Source of the DNA: Bordetella parapertussis
GTDB lineage: Bacteria > Pseudomonadota > Gammaproteobacteria > Burkholderiales > SG8-41
NCBI GenBank assembly: GCA_945861275.1
Contig: CAMATZ010000019.1
Location: 1 to 64,000 of the forward strand
Direction of reading: 5' to 3'
DNA: 64,000 nt
The notes below the pieces were generated by a model. The model did no database searches, was not told the origin of the DNA, and was given only the letters and a program-made list of their open reading frames with translations. Position 1 is the first letter of the stretch. Every line of letters starts with the position of its first letter. A program made the translations under genes and the position numbers. Shown here piece by piece: positions 1-9,129 of this stretch.

Positions 1-81
1 GGCTTGAATGCTGGCGATATCCGCCATCGTCAGGTCACGGCCGCGGTGGCGAAACACAATCGGATCGGCGAGGCTCCCCAT
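1..81 (-). CDS. N-terminal edge of a DUF4338 (DruA-like) protein, partial
   Basis: An ATG at 81 opens a frame of 27 codons that runs off the left edge. The translation contains FRHRGRDLT followed by MADIASIQA. This resembles the start of DUF4338 proteins, a family that includes DruA of Druantia defence and proteins carried by mobile elements. The call rests on a short N-terminal signature only. The gene lies just downstream of a truncated caspase gene on the same strand, which fits insertion of a mobile element there, but the rest of the gene is outside the window. Confidence 0.35.
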   Translation of the reverse strand, partial: MGSLADPIVFRHRGRDLTMADIASIQA

Positions 82-143
82 AAGCGGGGAACATTACACA
101 AAGTCGCTCTCAGACGCCAGCGAAATCTTTCAAATGGCTAAAG

Positions 144-431
144 TCACACGAAGTTTCTAAGCGCGGCTTTCATCGCCGACTGGTCGGCGTCAATCTGCAA
201 GGTCACCACAAACCCTGAATCGGTAAGCGCCTTGGCAATGGCGCGTGCGTCCGCACGTGCATTGCGCAGCGGCTCAAGCTGCCGATAGCTGTCATTGCCG
301 ATCACCAGGGCGTATCGCTTGGCTGCCGACGGCTGCACTTCAAGCGTACGCGACTGGCCGTACGCGGTCACCGACAAGATGACTGCCGTTGCGCAAAGCA
401 ACAGGCTGCGAATCAATGTGGCAAAACGCAT
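144..431 (-). pseudogene. Truncated caspase-family (peptidase C14) protein
   Basis: The 95-codon frame starts at ATG 431, just after a purine-rich GGGGGG stretch. It has a signal-peptide-like N-terminus ending near AYGQ. Then comes the first beta-strand region of a caspase p20 fold: RYALVIGNDSYRQLEPLRNA, then ADARAIAKAL and GFVV. The frame stops after RNFV, before the catalytic His (GHG) and Cys motifs that a caspase needs, so it cannot be a working protease. It follows the complete caspase gene at 463-2001 by 31 bp on the same strand, so the two may once have been a tandem pair. Loss of the rest next to a DUF4338-like gene suggests damage by insertion or deletion. Confidence 0.6.
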
Positions 432-462
432 TGCGCCCCCCTGCAGATTTTTCAATGAGATG

Positions 463-2001
463 TTAGTTGACTTCTTCTATGGCAATCAAAGCAGCACCGT
501 AGGCATTCGAACAGCGCTTTTTAACCTCCAGCGTGCGCGAGCCCGCAGGCGCGCTGCATTCGGCGGAATTCGCGGCCGCTGCGGTATTCGAGACGAACTG
601 GATATCGTGGGAGGCAGAACCCGCTGCATTTACCACGGAAAATGGACCGGCCGCACGCATGCCCGTCCTGGAAAAATCGCGCGGCGCGTCAGCCACGATG
701 GCAAGCAGATAGTCCCTGCCGGCAGGACCGGCGGCCTTGATTTGCCACGCAGGGCGCGGCAGTTGCAGCGTTTGCCCGGCGCCGATTTCATTGTGTTCGT
801 CCAGTTTGTTCGGGAAGATCATGTCAAAGGTCTTGCCGTCACTTCCAACCATCAGCAAATAAACGTATCCCGGGTGCGAGGAGGTCAGACTGAAGGCGAC
901 GTCGTCCTTGCCGATCTGAAAGCGTGGTTTGGATGCGGCCAGTCTCACCACACGCCTGTCGTCACGATTACTGTAGACATCGCGCAGGGTGTAAAACGCG
1001 GGGGGAGCTGGACGGGCGGCTTCAGTCGTGGTTGGCGTTGCGGGGGGCTTGGTGGTGAGTGTGCTGGCAGGCGGGCGCGTGGGGGCGGGTGGCGCAGCAG
1101 GCGGCTGGCTGGCGCGTTCCACAAAGGCAAGCACCGTGCTCGAGTTACCTGCGACGGTGACGTGGCTCGGCAATATGCCTTGTGACTCCATACCCCTAAA
1201 CATAAGATTCATTTTTGCCTGCGCACACTGCTGGATTTCCGTAGCCGACAATCCGCCGCTCTGGTCCCTGTCTTGTGCGCCACCGGTAATGCATTCGCGC
1301 CAGGATTGGGTCGCTGCGCCGCCGGTCTTGCCCATGTCCCATGAGACTTCGTTTTCCTGTGCCGCGGCAATATAAACAACGTTGTTGCCACCCTTGCCGA
1401 CAGAGCGCGCCTGAGTACGCAGATTGTTGGTGACCACATTCACCGGAATTTCGCAGGAATCGGGACCTTGCTTGGCCCAAAAACGCGGCGCTATTCCCTC
1501 GGGCAAGGGCGTGGACAGCGACCTCGTTTTTACCCCGCCGGAGTGGCATGCATCGGCAAACATCACAACTTTGCGCGCTTTGGTCGCGAGCCGGGTGAGT
1601 TCGGACTGGACCATGTTATCCATGAACCATTCGCCGTCGACGGCAACCAGTGCCGCCGCACAACGGCTGTCCTGTTCGCTGACGCGCGAGCGCCCGCCGT
1701 GACCCGAGTAGTAGATAAAAACCGAATCGTTTTCAGCAACCCGTTGATAAAGGTCATCAAATGCCCTGCGCATGCCCACGAGGGTCAGTTGCCCGTCTTT
1801 GTAGTAGCGGATATTTTGGTCTTTGACGCCCATCTTGTTGGCGATCGCGCGCGCGCTCGGCACATCGTATTGTGACCCCACCAAGGGAGTGACCCCATTG
1901 ATATACGCGCCTATCGTCATGATGAGAGCGTGTGATTCGGCCCACACTGGCGGCGCCAGTGATGCCAGCACAAGCGCGAATATTCGAATGCATTGCCGCA
2001 T
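463..2001 (-). CDS. Exported caspase-family protein with C-terminal DUF4384 domain
   Basis: The 512-residue protein starts at ATG 2001, where a clean signal peptide begins (MRQCIRIFALVLASL...PVWA). A longer frame to 2079 has no signal-like start. Residues about 20-290 form a peptidase C14 caspase domain, with the His motif YYSGHGG and the Cys motif FADACHSGG both present. A Pro/Thr/Ala-rich linker follows at about 320-355. The C-terminal part (GYVYLLMVGSDGK, then MIFPNK) resembles DUF4384, a domain often joined to bacterial caspases and to cell-surface proteins. Family knowledge predicts a Cys protease cutting after basic residues in the periplasm. Its substrate is unknown. Confidence 0.85.
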   Translation of the reverse strand: MRQCIRIFALVLASLAPPVWAESHALIMTIGAYINGVTPLVGSQYDVPSARAIANKMGVKDQNIRYYKDGQLTLVGMRRAFDDLYQRVAENDSVFIYYSGHGGRSRVSEQDSRCAAALVAVDGEWFMDNMVQSELTRLATKARKVVMFADACHSGGVKTRSLSTPLPEGIAPRFWAKQGPDSCEIPVNVVTNNLRTQARSVGKGGNNVVYIAAAQENEVSWDMGKTGGAATQSWRECITGGAQDRDQSGGLSATEIQQCAQAKMNLMFRGMESQGILPSHVTVAGNSSTVLAFVERASQPPAAPPAPTRPPASTLTTKPPATPTTTEAARPAPPAFYTLRDVYSNRDDRRVVRLAASKPRFQIGKDDVAFSLTSSHPGYVYLLMVGSDGKTFDMIFPNKLDEHNEIGAGQTLQLPRPAWQIKAAGPAGRDYLLAIVADAPRDFSRTGMRAAGPFSVVNAAGSASHDIQFVSNTAAAANSAECSAPAGSRTLEVKKRCSNAYGAALIAIEEVN

Positions 2002-2226
2002 GGTTATTTTCCCGGTAAAAGTCGTGACTGGCATTGCCACTCTTACACCCGCATACCGCACACCCATCGCACAATACATTGTAGCGCCGCGCAGCCGAAT
2101 CGGTAACGATGTTTACGATTATGGCATTTCAATGAATTTTCGCAATCCTGTTATGCTATGGTTCACCATCGCATGCAGTGCGACGGTCATTTTCGTCTTC
2201 GCTTATTCGGCATGGGGATTTTCGTC

Positions 2227-2832
2227 ATGGTCAGGTATACGATCCGTTCGGGTCTAGCCGTCGCAGCTCTGCTGGCAATGCTGATGGCCGGAATCAGCGG
2301 CGCCGCCGACTGGAAAGTGGGTGACCGGGTCGAAGCCTTCAACGTCACCTGGTATAAGGCCACGATCACGGAAATCGGCGGCGGCAAATACGCCGGCCAC
2401 TATAGGGTGCGTTACGACGGCTTCTCGCAAATGCAGTACCTGGCCGCGAGCAGTATCCGCGCCATTCCTGGTGCCGGCGCAGGCAGTACCGGCGCGAAGG
2501 GCGAAGCCAAAGCGGGGGCGCAGCCACAGTTGGGGAGCGGTGACGGCCCGCGTCCGGGCAAGTACCTGATCATGAGCTATGGCGCGACCGGCATGCCGCC
2601 GCTGGTGCTCGGCTCTTTTGTGCTGGGCAAAGGCAGCTACGAAGCATTTCTCGTTGGCGGAAGGTCAACCGGAACAGGACGCTACGACTACAACGCCGCC
2701 ACCCGCACCGTCAATTGGTCATCGGGCCCGTATGCGGGCGTGTGGGGTGGCGGATTCACAGTAGAGCGCGATGGCAGGACACACAAAATCCGCATGAAAA
2801 GCACCACCATCGGCACCAACAGTGTGAATTAA
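2227..2832 (+). CDS. Secreted protein with an N-terminal Tudor/agenet-like segment, function unknown
   Basis: ATG 2227 is chosen because GGGGA lies about 8 bp upstream and the first residues (MVRYTIRSGLAVAALLAMLM) form a signal peptide ending near GAADW. The mature N-terminus (WKVGDRVEAF, WYKATITEIG, YRVRYDGF) has the shape of a small beta-barrel of the Tudor/agenet/SH3 kind. A Gly/Ala linker and a second beta-rich domain follow (LGSFVLGKGSYEAF, RTVNWSSGPYAG, HKIRMK). No catalytic motif is seen. It starts 226 bp from the divergent caspase gene. The product is probably periplasmic. Confidence 0.65.
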   Translation: MVRYTIRSGLAVAALLAMLMAGISGAADWKVGDRVEAFNVTWYKATITEIGGGKYAGHYRVRYDGFSQMQYLAASSIRAIPGAGAGSTGAKGEAKAGAQPQLGSGDGPRPGKYLIMSYGATGMPPLVLGSFVLGKGSYEAFLVGGRSTGTGRYDYNAATRTVNWSSGPYAGVWGGGFTVERDGRTHKIRMKSTTIGTNSVN

Positions 2833-2901
2833 ATCAGCCGAACCAGTGTAGTATCCGCTCGCGTCTACACATTTGCAGCGAAAATTTTGGGAGACAAAAT
2901 C

Positions 2902-3189
2902 GTGAAACAACTTATTGCCGCCATGGTGATCATCACAGCGGCTGCCCTGGGTGCAGCGCTCAGCACGCCCGCGCACAGCGCAACCGCAGCGGAGACCCGG
3001 AAAGCTGAGGCGAAACTGGCGCAGAAAAAAGCCGATGCCAAAAGAGCTGAGGCAAAGTCGGCGCAGAAAAAAGCCGATACCAAGGTGGCGCAAAGGAATA
3101 CAGCCGCCAAAACCGCTGCCGCAAAATCTGCCCAAAAGGCTACGGCGGCCAGAGCCGCAACTACCGCCGCTGCCAGAAAACGCAAATAG
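2902..3189 (+). CDS. Small exported Lys/Ala-rich protein
   Basis: GTG 2902 is preferred because GGGAG at 2889-2893 sits 8 bp upstream. It gives a signal peptide (MKQLIAAMVIITAAALGAAL, cleavage near AHSA). The mature part of about 70 residues consists almost only of Ala, Lys, Thr, Arg and Gln in heptad-like runs such as AQKKADAKRAEAKSAQ. It should form one long, highly basic helix. Similar histone-H1-like or TolA-stalk-like compositions occur in bacteria, but the signal peptide argues for an envelope location rather than DNA binding. No function can be assigned. Confidence 0.6.
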   Translation: MKQLIAAMVIITAAALGAALSTPAHSATAAETRKAEAKLAQKKADAKRAEAKSAQKKADTKVAQRNTAAKTAAAKSAQKATAARAATTAAARKRK

Positions 3190-3264
3190 CGCGCGTGGGA
3201 TGGGCGCGGTTTCAGTGCGCTGGCCGGAGAGCGGTTCCGGCAAGCCGGCGTGTCGCGTGCCGAC

Positions 3265-4812
3265 CTACATCACCAGCTCCACCAGATAAGGCCCGTGCCG
3301 ATCCAGGCCGCGCTTGAACTGCACCGCCAGTTCATCCAGATTTGTCGCGCGCCCCGCTTCAACGCCAAACCCTTTGGCGATGGCCACCCAATCGAGATTG
3401 GGATTGCCGAGTGTCAGCATGCTGGTGGCGTTAGGCCCCGGCACGCCAGCACCCACGTTGCCGAGTTCAGCCAGCAGAATTTTGTAGGCGCGATTGGCGA
3501 AAATAATGACGGTGACGTCGAGGTTTTCACGCGCCATGGTCCACAGCGCCTGCTGCGTATACAGGGCGCTGCCGTCGCCGATCAGTGCGATCACCTTGCG
3601 TCCGGGCGCGGCAACCGCTGCGCCCACGGCGGCACCCATCGCCCAACCAATCGAGCCACCCATGATGCTGAGCCAGTCGTGCGGGCGCGCACCCATGGTG
3701 GCGCTGGTAAAGTTACGTCCGCTGGTGATGGCTTCATCCATCACGATGGCGTTCTCCGGCATCACGACATTAAGTAACGCACCGAGTCCCTCGAGTGTGA
3801 TATTGCCGGTGGGCAGCACACTGCCAAAAGTCGGCGCATTGGTGAGCGGCGCCGCGGCGCGCGCGCCCAGTTCGTCTGCCAGCGCTGCCAACGCACCTTC
3901 GAGGTCCGCCTCCGCTCCCGCCACCTTGATCACTTCGCAGCCTTCGGGCACCAGCACGCTGGGCTTGCCGGGATAGGCAAAAAACGACACCGGCGTCTTT
4001 GATCCCACCAGCACCAGCTGGCGCGTGTCTTTCAACGCTGCCAGTGCGCTGTCCACTAAAAATGGCAGCTGCCCTACCGGCACGCGGCCCGCGCCGCGCT
4101 CGATGCGCGCGTTGCCGGATTCGCTCATCAGGCCACAACCGGTTTTGGCGGCTATGCGTCCCGCCAGTTCCAGAGCCTTGCCGCACACCGCAGCGTTACC
4201 CAGAAACAGCATCGCAGACCTGCCATTTTTCAGCGCACGCACACCGCCGGCAATGGCCTCTTTTAACACGGCTTCGCGCGGCGCGGGATCCGCGACCTGC
4301 GCCGGGCCATCCGCCTCGCCCCACGCGGTATCGGCCGGCAGGATCAATGTCGCAATCTGTCCCGGCGCAGTGCGCGCAGCCTGCACCGCCAGCGCGCCAT
4401 CGGCGGCGATGGTTTTCGAGGAATGAGACGTTTTCACCCAATCCGACATCGGGCGCGCCACGCCTTCGATATCCGCGGTGAGCGGCGCATCGTATTTGAT
4501 GTGATAACCCGCGTGTTCGCCAACGATATTGACGATACCGGAGCGCGCTTTTTTTGCATTATGCAAATTGGCGAGACCATTGCCCAAACCGGGCCCCAGA
4601 TGCAGCAGCGTCGCAGCGGGTTTGCCTGACATGCGGTAATAGCCGTCCGCTGCACCGGTAACGACGCCTTCGAACAATCCCAAAATGCAACGCACGCCCT
4701 CCACGCGATCGAGCGCGGACACAAAATGCATTTCGGATGTGCCGGGATTGGCAAAGCAAACATTCACGTCGCCGTTGAGCAACGTGCGTACCAGACTCTC
4801 AGCGCCGTTCAT
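3265..4812 (-). CDS. ThDP-dependent enzyme, acetolactate-synthase / benzoylformate-decarboxylase-like
   Basis: The 515-residue protein has the three-domain layout of the ThDP decarboxylase/synthase family. The N-terminal PYR domain carries FANPGTSEMHFV and the activating Glu in GLFEGVVTGAADGY. A middle domain lies at about 190-330. The C-terminal PP domain carries the Mg-ThDP motif GDGSALYT, followed by FANRAYKIL. Its length matches benzoylformate decarboxylase-like proteins usually annotated as acetolactate synthase large subunit. It is unlikely to be the biosynthetic IlvB/IlvI, since no ilvH partner is present. An AGGA lies upstream of ATG 4812. It is last in a tight minus-strand string after tarD, a Bug SBP and a LapG-like gene, so a catabolic 2-keto acid is a reasonable substrate guess. 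Confidence 0.8.
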   Translation of the reverse strand: MNGAESLVRTLLNGDVNVCFANPGTSEMHFVSALDRVEGVRCILGLFEGVVTGAADGYYRMSGKPAATLLHLGPGLGNGLANLHNAKKARSGIVNIVGEHAGYHIKYDAPLTADIEGVARPMSDWVKTSHSSKTIAADGALAVQAARTAPGQIATLILPADTAWGEADGPAQVADPAPREAVLKEAIAGGVRALKNGRSAMLFLGNAAVCGKALELAGRIAAKTGCGLMSESGNARIERGAGRVPVGQLPFLVDSALAALKDTRQLVLVGSKTPVSFFAYPGKPSVLVPEGCEVIKVAGAEADLEGALAALADELGARAAAPLTNAPTFGSVLPTGNITLEGLGALLNVVMPENAIVMDEAITSGRNFTSATMGARPHDWLSIMGGSIGWAMGAAVGAAVAAPGRKVIALIGDGSALYTQQALWTMARENLDVTVIIFANRAYKILLAELGNVGAGVPGPNATSMLTLGNPNLDWVAIAKGFGVEAGRATNLDELAVQFKRGLDRHGPYLVELVM

Positions 4813-4844
4813 TGTGTTCCTTTAAAAACAAATAGTTAACTTTG

Positions 4845-5594
4845 TTACCGGCACCAGGACACACGCCCGCGCAGCGACTGACATTCGGCGGACTTGCGTT
4901 GCGCCGGCGTGACGACTCTGATGGTGGTATCGGACTGCACTTTCTTCCAGGTATCACTCCACGATTTGTGCGCGCCGCTTTGATCGCGGCCTTTCAATTC
5001 TTTCGCCGACCACAAGCCCTGGGTGTTAAAGCTGAACACCGGCGTGAGATCGCCGCGCTGAGAACCGGGCAATACATTCGGATTGATGTTATCCAGAATC
5101 ATGGGGTCGCCGTCGAGCGTCGGATAATAGGCGAGCACCATATGCGCCCCGCTGAATGCGCCTTGCCGATAGGTGGCATACACAATGCGCAGTTTGTCGT
5201 CAGGCACACCCAACGCAAGCAACGCGTAATATTTCGCGATAGCGAAGTCCTCGCAATCACCGCCGTCATTGGCCAGAAACTCCAGCGGCTTGGCCCAGTA
5301 ATCTTCCAGACACCACATCACCGGATCACAATAAAACGGCGTCTCCGCCACAAAATCGTTGACTACTTTCAGTTTGAGTGCATCTTCAAGGCTGCGATTT
5401 TTAGACGACTCGATCATGCCTTTCCAGGCAGTGAGGCGGCGCTGAATCACGCGCTTCTCAGTGTCGCTTTGCCCGACAGTATCCACCAGGCGCTGAATCT
5501 CGGCTTCGTCCACGCGCGCAAGATCAGCCGCCGGCAGCGCGTTGATAAAAACCACGCCCAGCAGAAATATCAGTGATTGACGCAAGCGCGGCAT
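4845..5594 (-). CDS. Transglutaminase-like periplasmic cysteine protease (LapG/BTLCP family)
   Basis: The 249-residue protein has an N-terminal signal peptide (LIFLLGVVFINALPA) and the Cys-His-Asp triad of the bacterial transglutaminase-like cysteine proteinase family: Cys in NDGGDCEDFA, His in GAHMVL, Asp in MILDNI. LapG, the best-known member, sits in the periplasm and cuts the N-terminus of a giant adhesin under control of the c-di-GMP receptor LapD. Neither lapD nor an adhesin is nearby, so the role here is open. GGGAG precedes ATG 5594. It lies 41 bp after the Bug SBP gene and 32 bp before the ThDP enzyme. Confidence 0.8.
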   Translation of the reverse strand: MPRLRQSLIFLLGVVFINALPAADLARVDEAEIQRLVDTVGQSDTEKRVIQRRLTAWKGMIESSKNRSLEDALKLKVVNDFVAETPFYCDPVMWCLEDYWAKPLEFLANDGGDCEDFAIAKYYALLALGVPDDKLRIVYATYRQGAFSGAHMVLAYYPTLDGDPMILDNINPNVLPGSQRGDLTPVFSFNTQGLWSAKELKGRDQSGAHKSWSDTWKKVQSDTTIRVVTPAQRKSAECQSLRGRVSWCR

Positions 5595-5635
5595 GGTTCT
5601 CCCGCCGTGAATTTATACTGCTGCGAAGTTTACCG

Positions 5636-6616
5636 CTAATCCGCCCGCGCCCCCGAAGCCTTGACCACCTTCTCCCACTTGGCATTCTCCGCTTTCAGAA
5701 ACGCGCTGAACGCATCAGGCGTGTTGCCGATGGGGTCCGCGCCCAGCCCGGCGTAACGTTCTTTGACATCCGCTGCGCCCAGGGCTTTGACGGTTTCGGC
5801 ATGCACGCGCGCCAGGCGCTGTTGCGGCAACTGCGCCGGCGCGAACAGGCCAAACCAGAGGTCGGCGTCATAGCCCGGTATGCCCGCTTCGATAATCGTC
5901 GGCACCTCGGGCAACACCGGCGTGCGCTTTTTGCCGGAAATGCCCAGCGCCCGCACGCGGCCCTGCTTGATAAAATTCAGCGCCACCACCGGCACATCAA
6001 ACAAAATCTGAATCTGCCCGGAAATCATGTCGGGATACACCAGTGCCGTGCCCTTGTACGGCACATGCACAATGTTGATGCCCGCCAGCAACTTCAACAG
6101 TTCACCCGACAGATGAAACTGCGTGCCCACGCCCGATGAACCATAATTCAGTTTGCCCGGCTGCGCTTTGGCTAGCGCAATCAAATCCTTGAGCGTGGCC
6201 GCCTGCACCTGCGAGGCCACCATCATCACATTGGGCGAAGTCGCCACCTGCGTCACCGCGGTGAAATCCGTCAAGGGCTCATACGGACGCTTCGCGTAAA
6301 GATGCGGGCCGATGGCGTGGGTGCTGGTGGTGCCTAGCACCAGCGTGTAACCATCCGGCGCAGCGTTGGCTGCAATGCGCGAACCAATGGTGCCGCCCGC
6401 GCCCGGACGATTGTCGACTATCACCTGATAGCCGAATTGCTCGCCCATTTTTTGACTCAACACCCGCGCCAGTATGTCGGTCGCGCCCGCCACCGGAAAC
6501 GCCACGATCATGCGCACCGGTTTGTTGGGGAAACCATCGGCGGCCCGCGCGATGATTGCGCCATGTGATGACAGCGACAGCGCTGCTACCGCCACTGCAA
6601 TCTGAAACAGTTTCAT
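5636..6616 (-). CDS. Bug-family TTT solute-binding protein
   Basis: The 326-residue protein has a signal peptide (MKLFQIAVAVAALSLSS) and the Bug signature blocks: FPNKPVRMIVAFPVAGATD, DNRPGAGGTIG, APDGYTLVLG, VHVPYKG, LPEVPTIIEAGIPGY and a closing ASGARAD. Bug proteins bind carboxylates or other small ligands in the periplasm and normally hand them to TctA/TctB membrane subunits, which are absent here. It starts 31 bp after the stop of the tarD-like gene on the same strand, so a tartrate-like ligand is plausible. AAAGG lies upstream of ATG 6616. Confidence 0.92.
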   Translation of the reverse strand: MKLFQIAVAVAALSLSSHGAIIARAADGFPNKPVRMIVAFPVAGATDILARVLSQKMGEQFGYQVIVDNRPGAGGTIGSRIAANAAPDGYTLVLGTTSTHAIGPHLYAKRPYEPLTDFTAVTQVATSPNVMMVASQVQAATLKDLIALAKAQPGKLNYGSSGVGTQFHLSGELLKLLAGINIVHVPYKGTALVYPDMISGQIQILFDVPVVALNFIKQGRVRALGISGKKRTPVLPEVPTIIEAGIPGYDADLWFGLFAPAQLPQQRLARVHAETVKALGAADVKERYAGLGADPIGNTPDAFSAFLKAENAKWEKVVKASGARAD

Positions 6617-6647
6617 GACAATTTACCTTTTAAAAACACACGTTATA

Positions 6648-7814
6648 TTATTCGACTAGTCTGCGCATCACCGCATACAGACCCGACTTCGCCTCGAAAC
6701 CCACGCCGGGAATATCCGGCAAGGCGACAAAGCCATCGACCACCGGCGTGTTGTCGGCGAATCCGCCAAAGGGTTGAAACACATCCGGATACGATTCGTT
6801 GCCGCCAAGGCCCAGCCCTGCAGCAATGTTAAGCGACATCTGGTGGCCGCCATGCGGGCAGCAGCGGCGTGGCGACCAGCCGTTTTCCCGGAGCATGGTG
6901 AGCGTGCGCAGATATTCGACCAGGCCGTACGACAACGCGCAGTCGAATTGCAGCCAGTCGCGATCCGCACGCATGCCGCCGTGACGAATCAAATTGCGCG
7001 CGTCCTGCATCGAAAACAGATTTTCGCCGGTGGCCATGGGATGCGTGTAGTGACCCGCTAACTCGGCCTGCAAAGCATAGTCCAGTGGATCGCCCGCTTC
7101 CTCGTACCAGAACAGGCCGTAGGGTTCGAGCGCCTTCGCATATGCGATGGCGGTTTTCAGATCGAAGCGGCCATTGGCATCGACTGCCAGATTTTTGCCC
7201 GCGCCCACCACTTTAATCACCGCTTCGATGCGTTTGATGTCATCGGCAAGCGAATCGCCGCCGATTTTCATTTTCACCACCGAATAACCGAGATCAAGAT
7301 ACTTCTTCATCTCGTCCTGCAAGGCTGCAAGATTTTTGCCGGGATAATAGTAACCGCCCGCCGCGTAAACAAATACCTTTTCGTCCACTTTGCCGCCGTT
7401 GTAACGCTCGGCCAGCAGACGATACAGCGGCTTGCCTTCAATCTTGGCCACCGCATCCCACACCGCCATGTCCAGCGTGCCGATGGCTACCGAGCGCTCG
7501 CCGTGGCCGCCGGGCTTTTCGTTGGCAAACATTGTCGCCCAGATGCGATGCGGATCGAGATTATCGCCTGCGTCATTCATCAGCGTCTTCGGATCAGCCC
7601 CCATAATGCGCGGTACAAAGCGCTCGCCGAGCAACCCCACCTGCGCATAACGGCCATTGGAGTTAAACCCGTAGCCCACCACCGCTTTGCCGTCGCGCAC
7701 CACGTCGGTAACCACGGCGACCACGCTGGCAGTCATTTTGGAAAAATCGATATAGGCGTTGCGGATCTGCGATGCGATGGGCGCAGCTATGGAATGGATG
7801 GCGGTGATACGCAT
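6648..7814 (-). CDS. tarD: D-tartrate dehydratase-like enolase-superfamily enzyme
   Basis: The 388-residue enolase-superfamily protein closely resembles, from memory, the characterised Bradyrhizobium D(-)-tartrate dehydratase. Shared blocks include IRNAYIDFSKMT, GYGFNSNGRYAQ, KPGGHGERSVAIGT, YAAGGYYYPGKN and SLNIAAGLGLGGNESYPD. Superfamily residues are visible: catalytic Lys in VVKMKIGG, metal ligands in VDANGRFD, WYEEAGDP and ATGEN, and the catalytic His in CPHGGHQMS. The expected reaction is dehydration of D-tartrate to oxaloacetate in the cytoplasm. The Bug SBP directly downstream may supply substrate. Function is inferred from similarity and was not tested by alignment. Confidence 0.85.
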   Translation of the reverse strand: MRITAIHSIAAPIASQIRNAYIDFSKMTASVVAVVTDVVRDGKAVVGYGFNSNGRYAQVGLLGERFVPRIMGADPKTLMNDAGDNLDPHRIWATMFANEKPGGHGERSVAIGTLDMAVWDAVAKIEGKPLYRLLAERYNGGKVDEKVFVYAAGGYYYPGKNLAALQDEMKKYLDLGYSVVKMKIGGDSLADDIKRIEAVIKVVGAGKNLAVDANGRFDLKTAIAYAKALEPYGLFWYEEAGDPLDYALQAELAGHYTHPMATGENLFSMQDARNLIRHGGMRADRDWLQFDCALSYGLVEYLRTLTMLRENGWSPRRCCPHGGHQMSLNIAAGLGLGGNESYPDVFQPFGGFADNTPVVDGFVALPDIPGVGFEAKSGLYAVMRRLVE

Positions 7815-7887
7815 GGCGGAGTTTATTCTTCAGAGTGAGCAAGAGAGTTTAGCCGAGCCGGCCGCAGGCGTCACGCAACCGCATGAT

Positions 7888-8010
7888 GTGTAGCCCGGAA
7901 GGAGCGCAGCGTATTCCGGGGGGAGCAGGCACCGCAGCACGCAACGTGTGCTGGAACAGGCAGCAACGGTTGTCCTCCCTTTCAGGATCCGCTACGCTCC
8001 TTCCGGGCTA
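7888..8010. repeat. Intergenic inverted repeat (GTAGCCCGGAAGGAG type)
   Basis: The arm GTAGCCCGGAAGGAGCG near 7891 is matched in reverse by CGCTCCTTCCGGGCTAC near 7995-8011, with related sequence between. The same GTAGCCCGGA start occurs near 33797. This resembles the short dispersed palindromic repeats common between genes of GC-rich proteobacteria. It lies between the start of tarD and the next Bug gene. Confidence 0.6.
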
Positions 8011-8077
8011 CTGGCCGTTTCGCGATTGACAAGCGCTGTTGATTCGGAGACAGTGCGCGGCAAATTGGAGCGGAAAA

Positions 8078-9049
8078 ATGAACATCAAATTATCGCGCTG
8101 GGCCGTGTTATTCGTTGTCGCAGTGCTGCCATTGCACGCAGCGGCACAGCCGTACCCCAATAAAACCATACGCATGATCGTGGTCTTCCCGCCCGGCGGC
8201 GGCACCGATTTCATGGGGCGCATCATCGGCCAGAAACTCGCGGAACGCGTCGGGCAACAAGTCGTCATCGACAATCGCGGCGGCTCCAACGGCATCATCG
8301 GTTTGCAGGCGCTGATGGCCGCGCCGCCTGACGGCTACACCATCGCCAGCGCATCGGCCGGGCCGCTGGCGGTGAATCCGCATGTTTACAGCAAGCTGCC
8401 GTACGACACACTGCGCGACTTCACCATCATCGCGCGCGGAGTGGACTTTCCGCTGATGCTGTTGACGCATCCGTCGCTGCCGGCGAAAAACGTCAAAGAC
8501 CTGATCGCACTCGCCAAGACGCGCCCCGGCGAACTCGCCGCGGCATCTTCCGGCGCCGGCAACTCCGACCATCTGGCGCTGGAACTGTTTAAATCGATGG
8601 CGAAGATAAACGTGATTCACGTGCCGTACAAAGGCAGCGGCCCTACTGCGATTGCACTGCTCTCGGGAGAAGTGCAATTGATGTTCTCCAGCATCCCGCC
8701 GACACTCGGGCATATACGCGCCGGTAAAATGCGCGCGCTCGGCATCGGCAACGCCGCGCGCCTGCCCTCGCAACCGGAATTTCCCACCATTGCCGAAGGC
8801 GGCCTGCCCGGCTTTGAGGCGTATTCGTGGGCCGGCATCGTCGGCCCCGCCAAAATGCCCACCGACGTGGTGCAAAAACTCAATCGCGAAATCAACGAAG
8901 GGCTGAAATCCAAGGACGCCGTGGACCGCTTCCTCGCCAACGGCACCGTGCCGGCGCCCGCAACACCCGAAGCATTCACCGCGCTGATCCGCTCAGAAAT
9001 ACAAAAATGGGGCGTGGTGGCGCGTGCAGCCAATATCCGCGCAGATTAG
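8078..9049 (+). CDS. Bug-family TTT solute-binding protein
   Basis: ATG 8078 follows GGAG at 8067-8070 and opens a signal peptide (MNIKLSRWAVLFVVAV...AAA). The 323-residue product shows the Bug blocks FPPGGGTDFMGRIIGQ, DNRGGSNGIIG, PPDGYTIASAS, LPYDTLRDF, HVPYKGSG and FPTIAEGGLPGFEAYSWAG. It is strikingly similar to the SBP at 16835-17809 through most of its length, including the SAGPLA(V/I)NPH segment, so the two are close paralogs. No enzyme gene is co-directional nearby, so the ligand is unknown. Confidence 0.92.
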   Translation: MNIKLSRWAVLFVVAVLPLHAAAQPYPNKTIRMIVVFPPGGGTDFMGRIIGQKLAERVGQQVVIDNRGGSNGIIGLQALMAAPPDGYTIASASAGPLAVNPHVYSKLPYDTLRDFTIIARGVDFPLMLLTHPSLPAKNVKDLIALAKTRPGELAAASSGAGNSDHLALELFKSMAKINVIHVPYKGSGPTAIALLSGEVQLMFSSIPPTLGHIRAGKMRALGIGNAARLPSQPEFPTIAEGGLPGFEAYSWAGIVGPAKMPTDVVQKLNREINEGLKSKDAVDRFLANGTVPAPATPEAFTALIRSEIQKWGVVARAANIRAD

Positions 9050-9129
9050 AATCGTATTTAAAACAAATACTTATGGTTGTAGTCGTAGGATGGGTAGAGC
9101 ACAACGCATCACAAACCAAAGCAGCCCCG

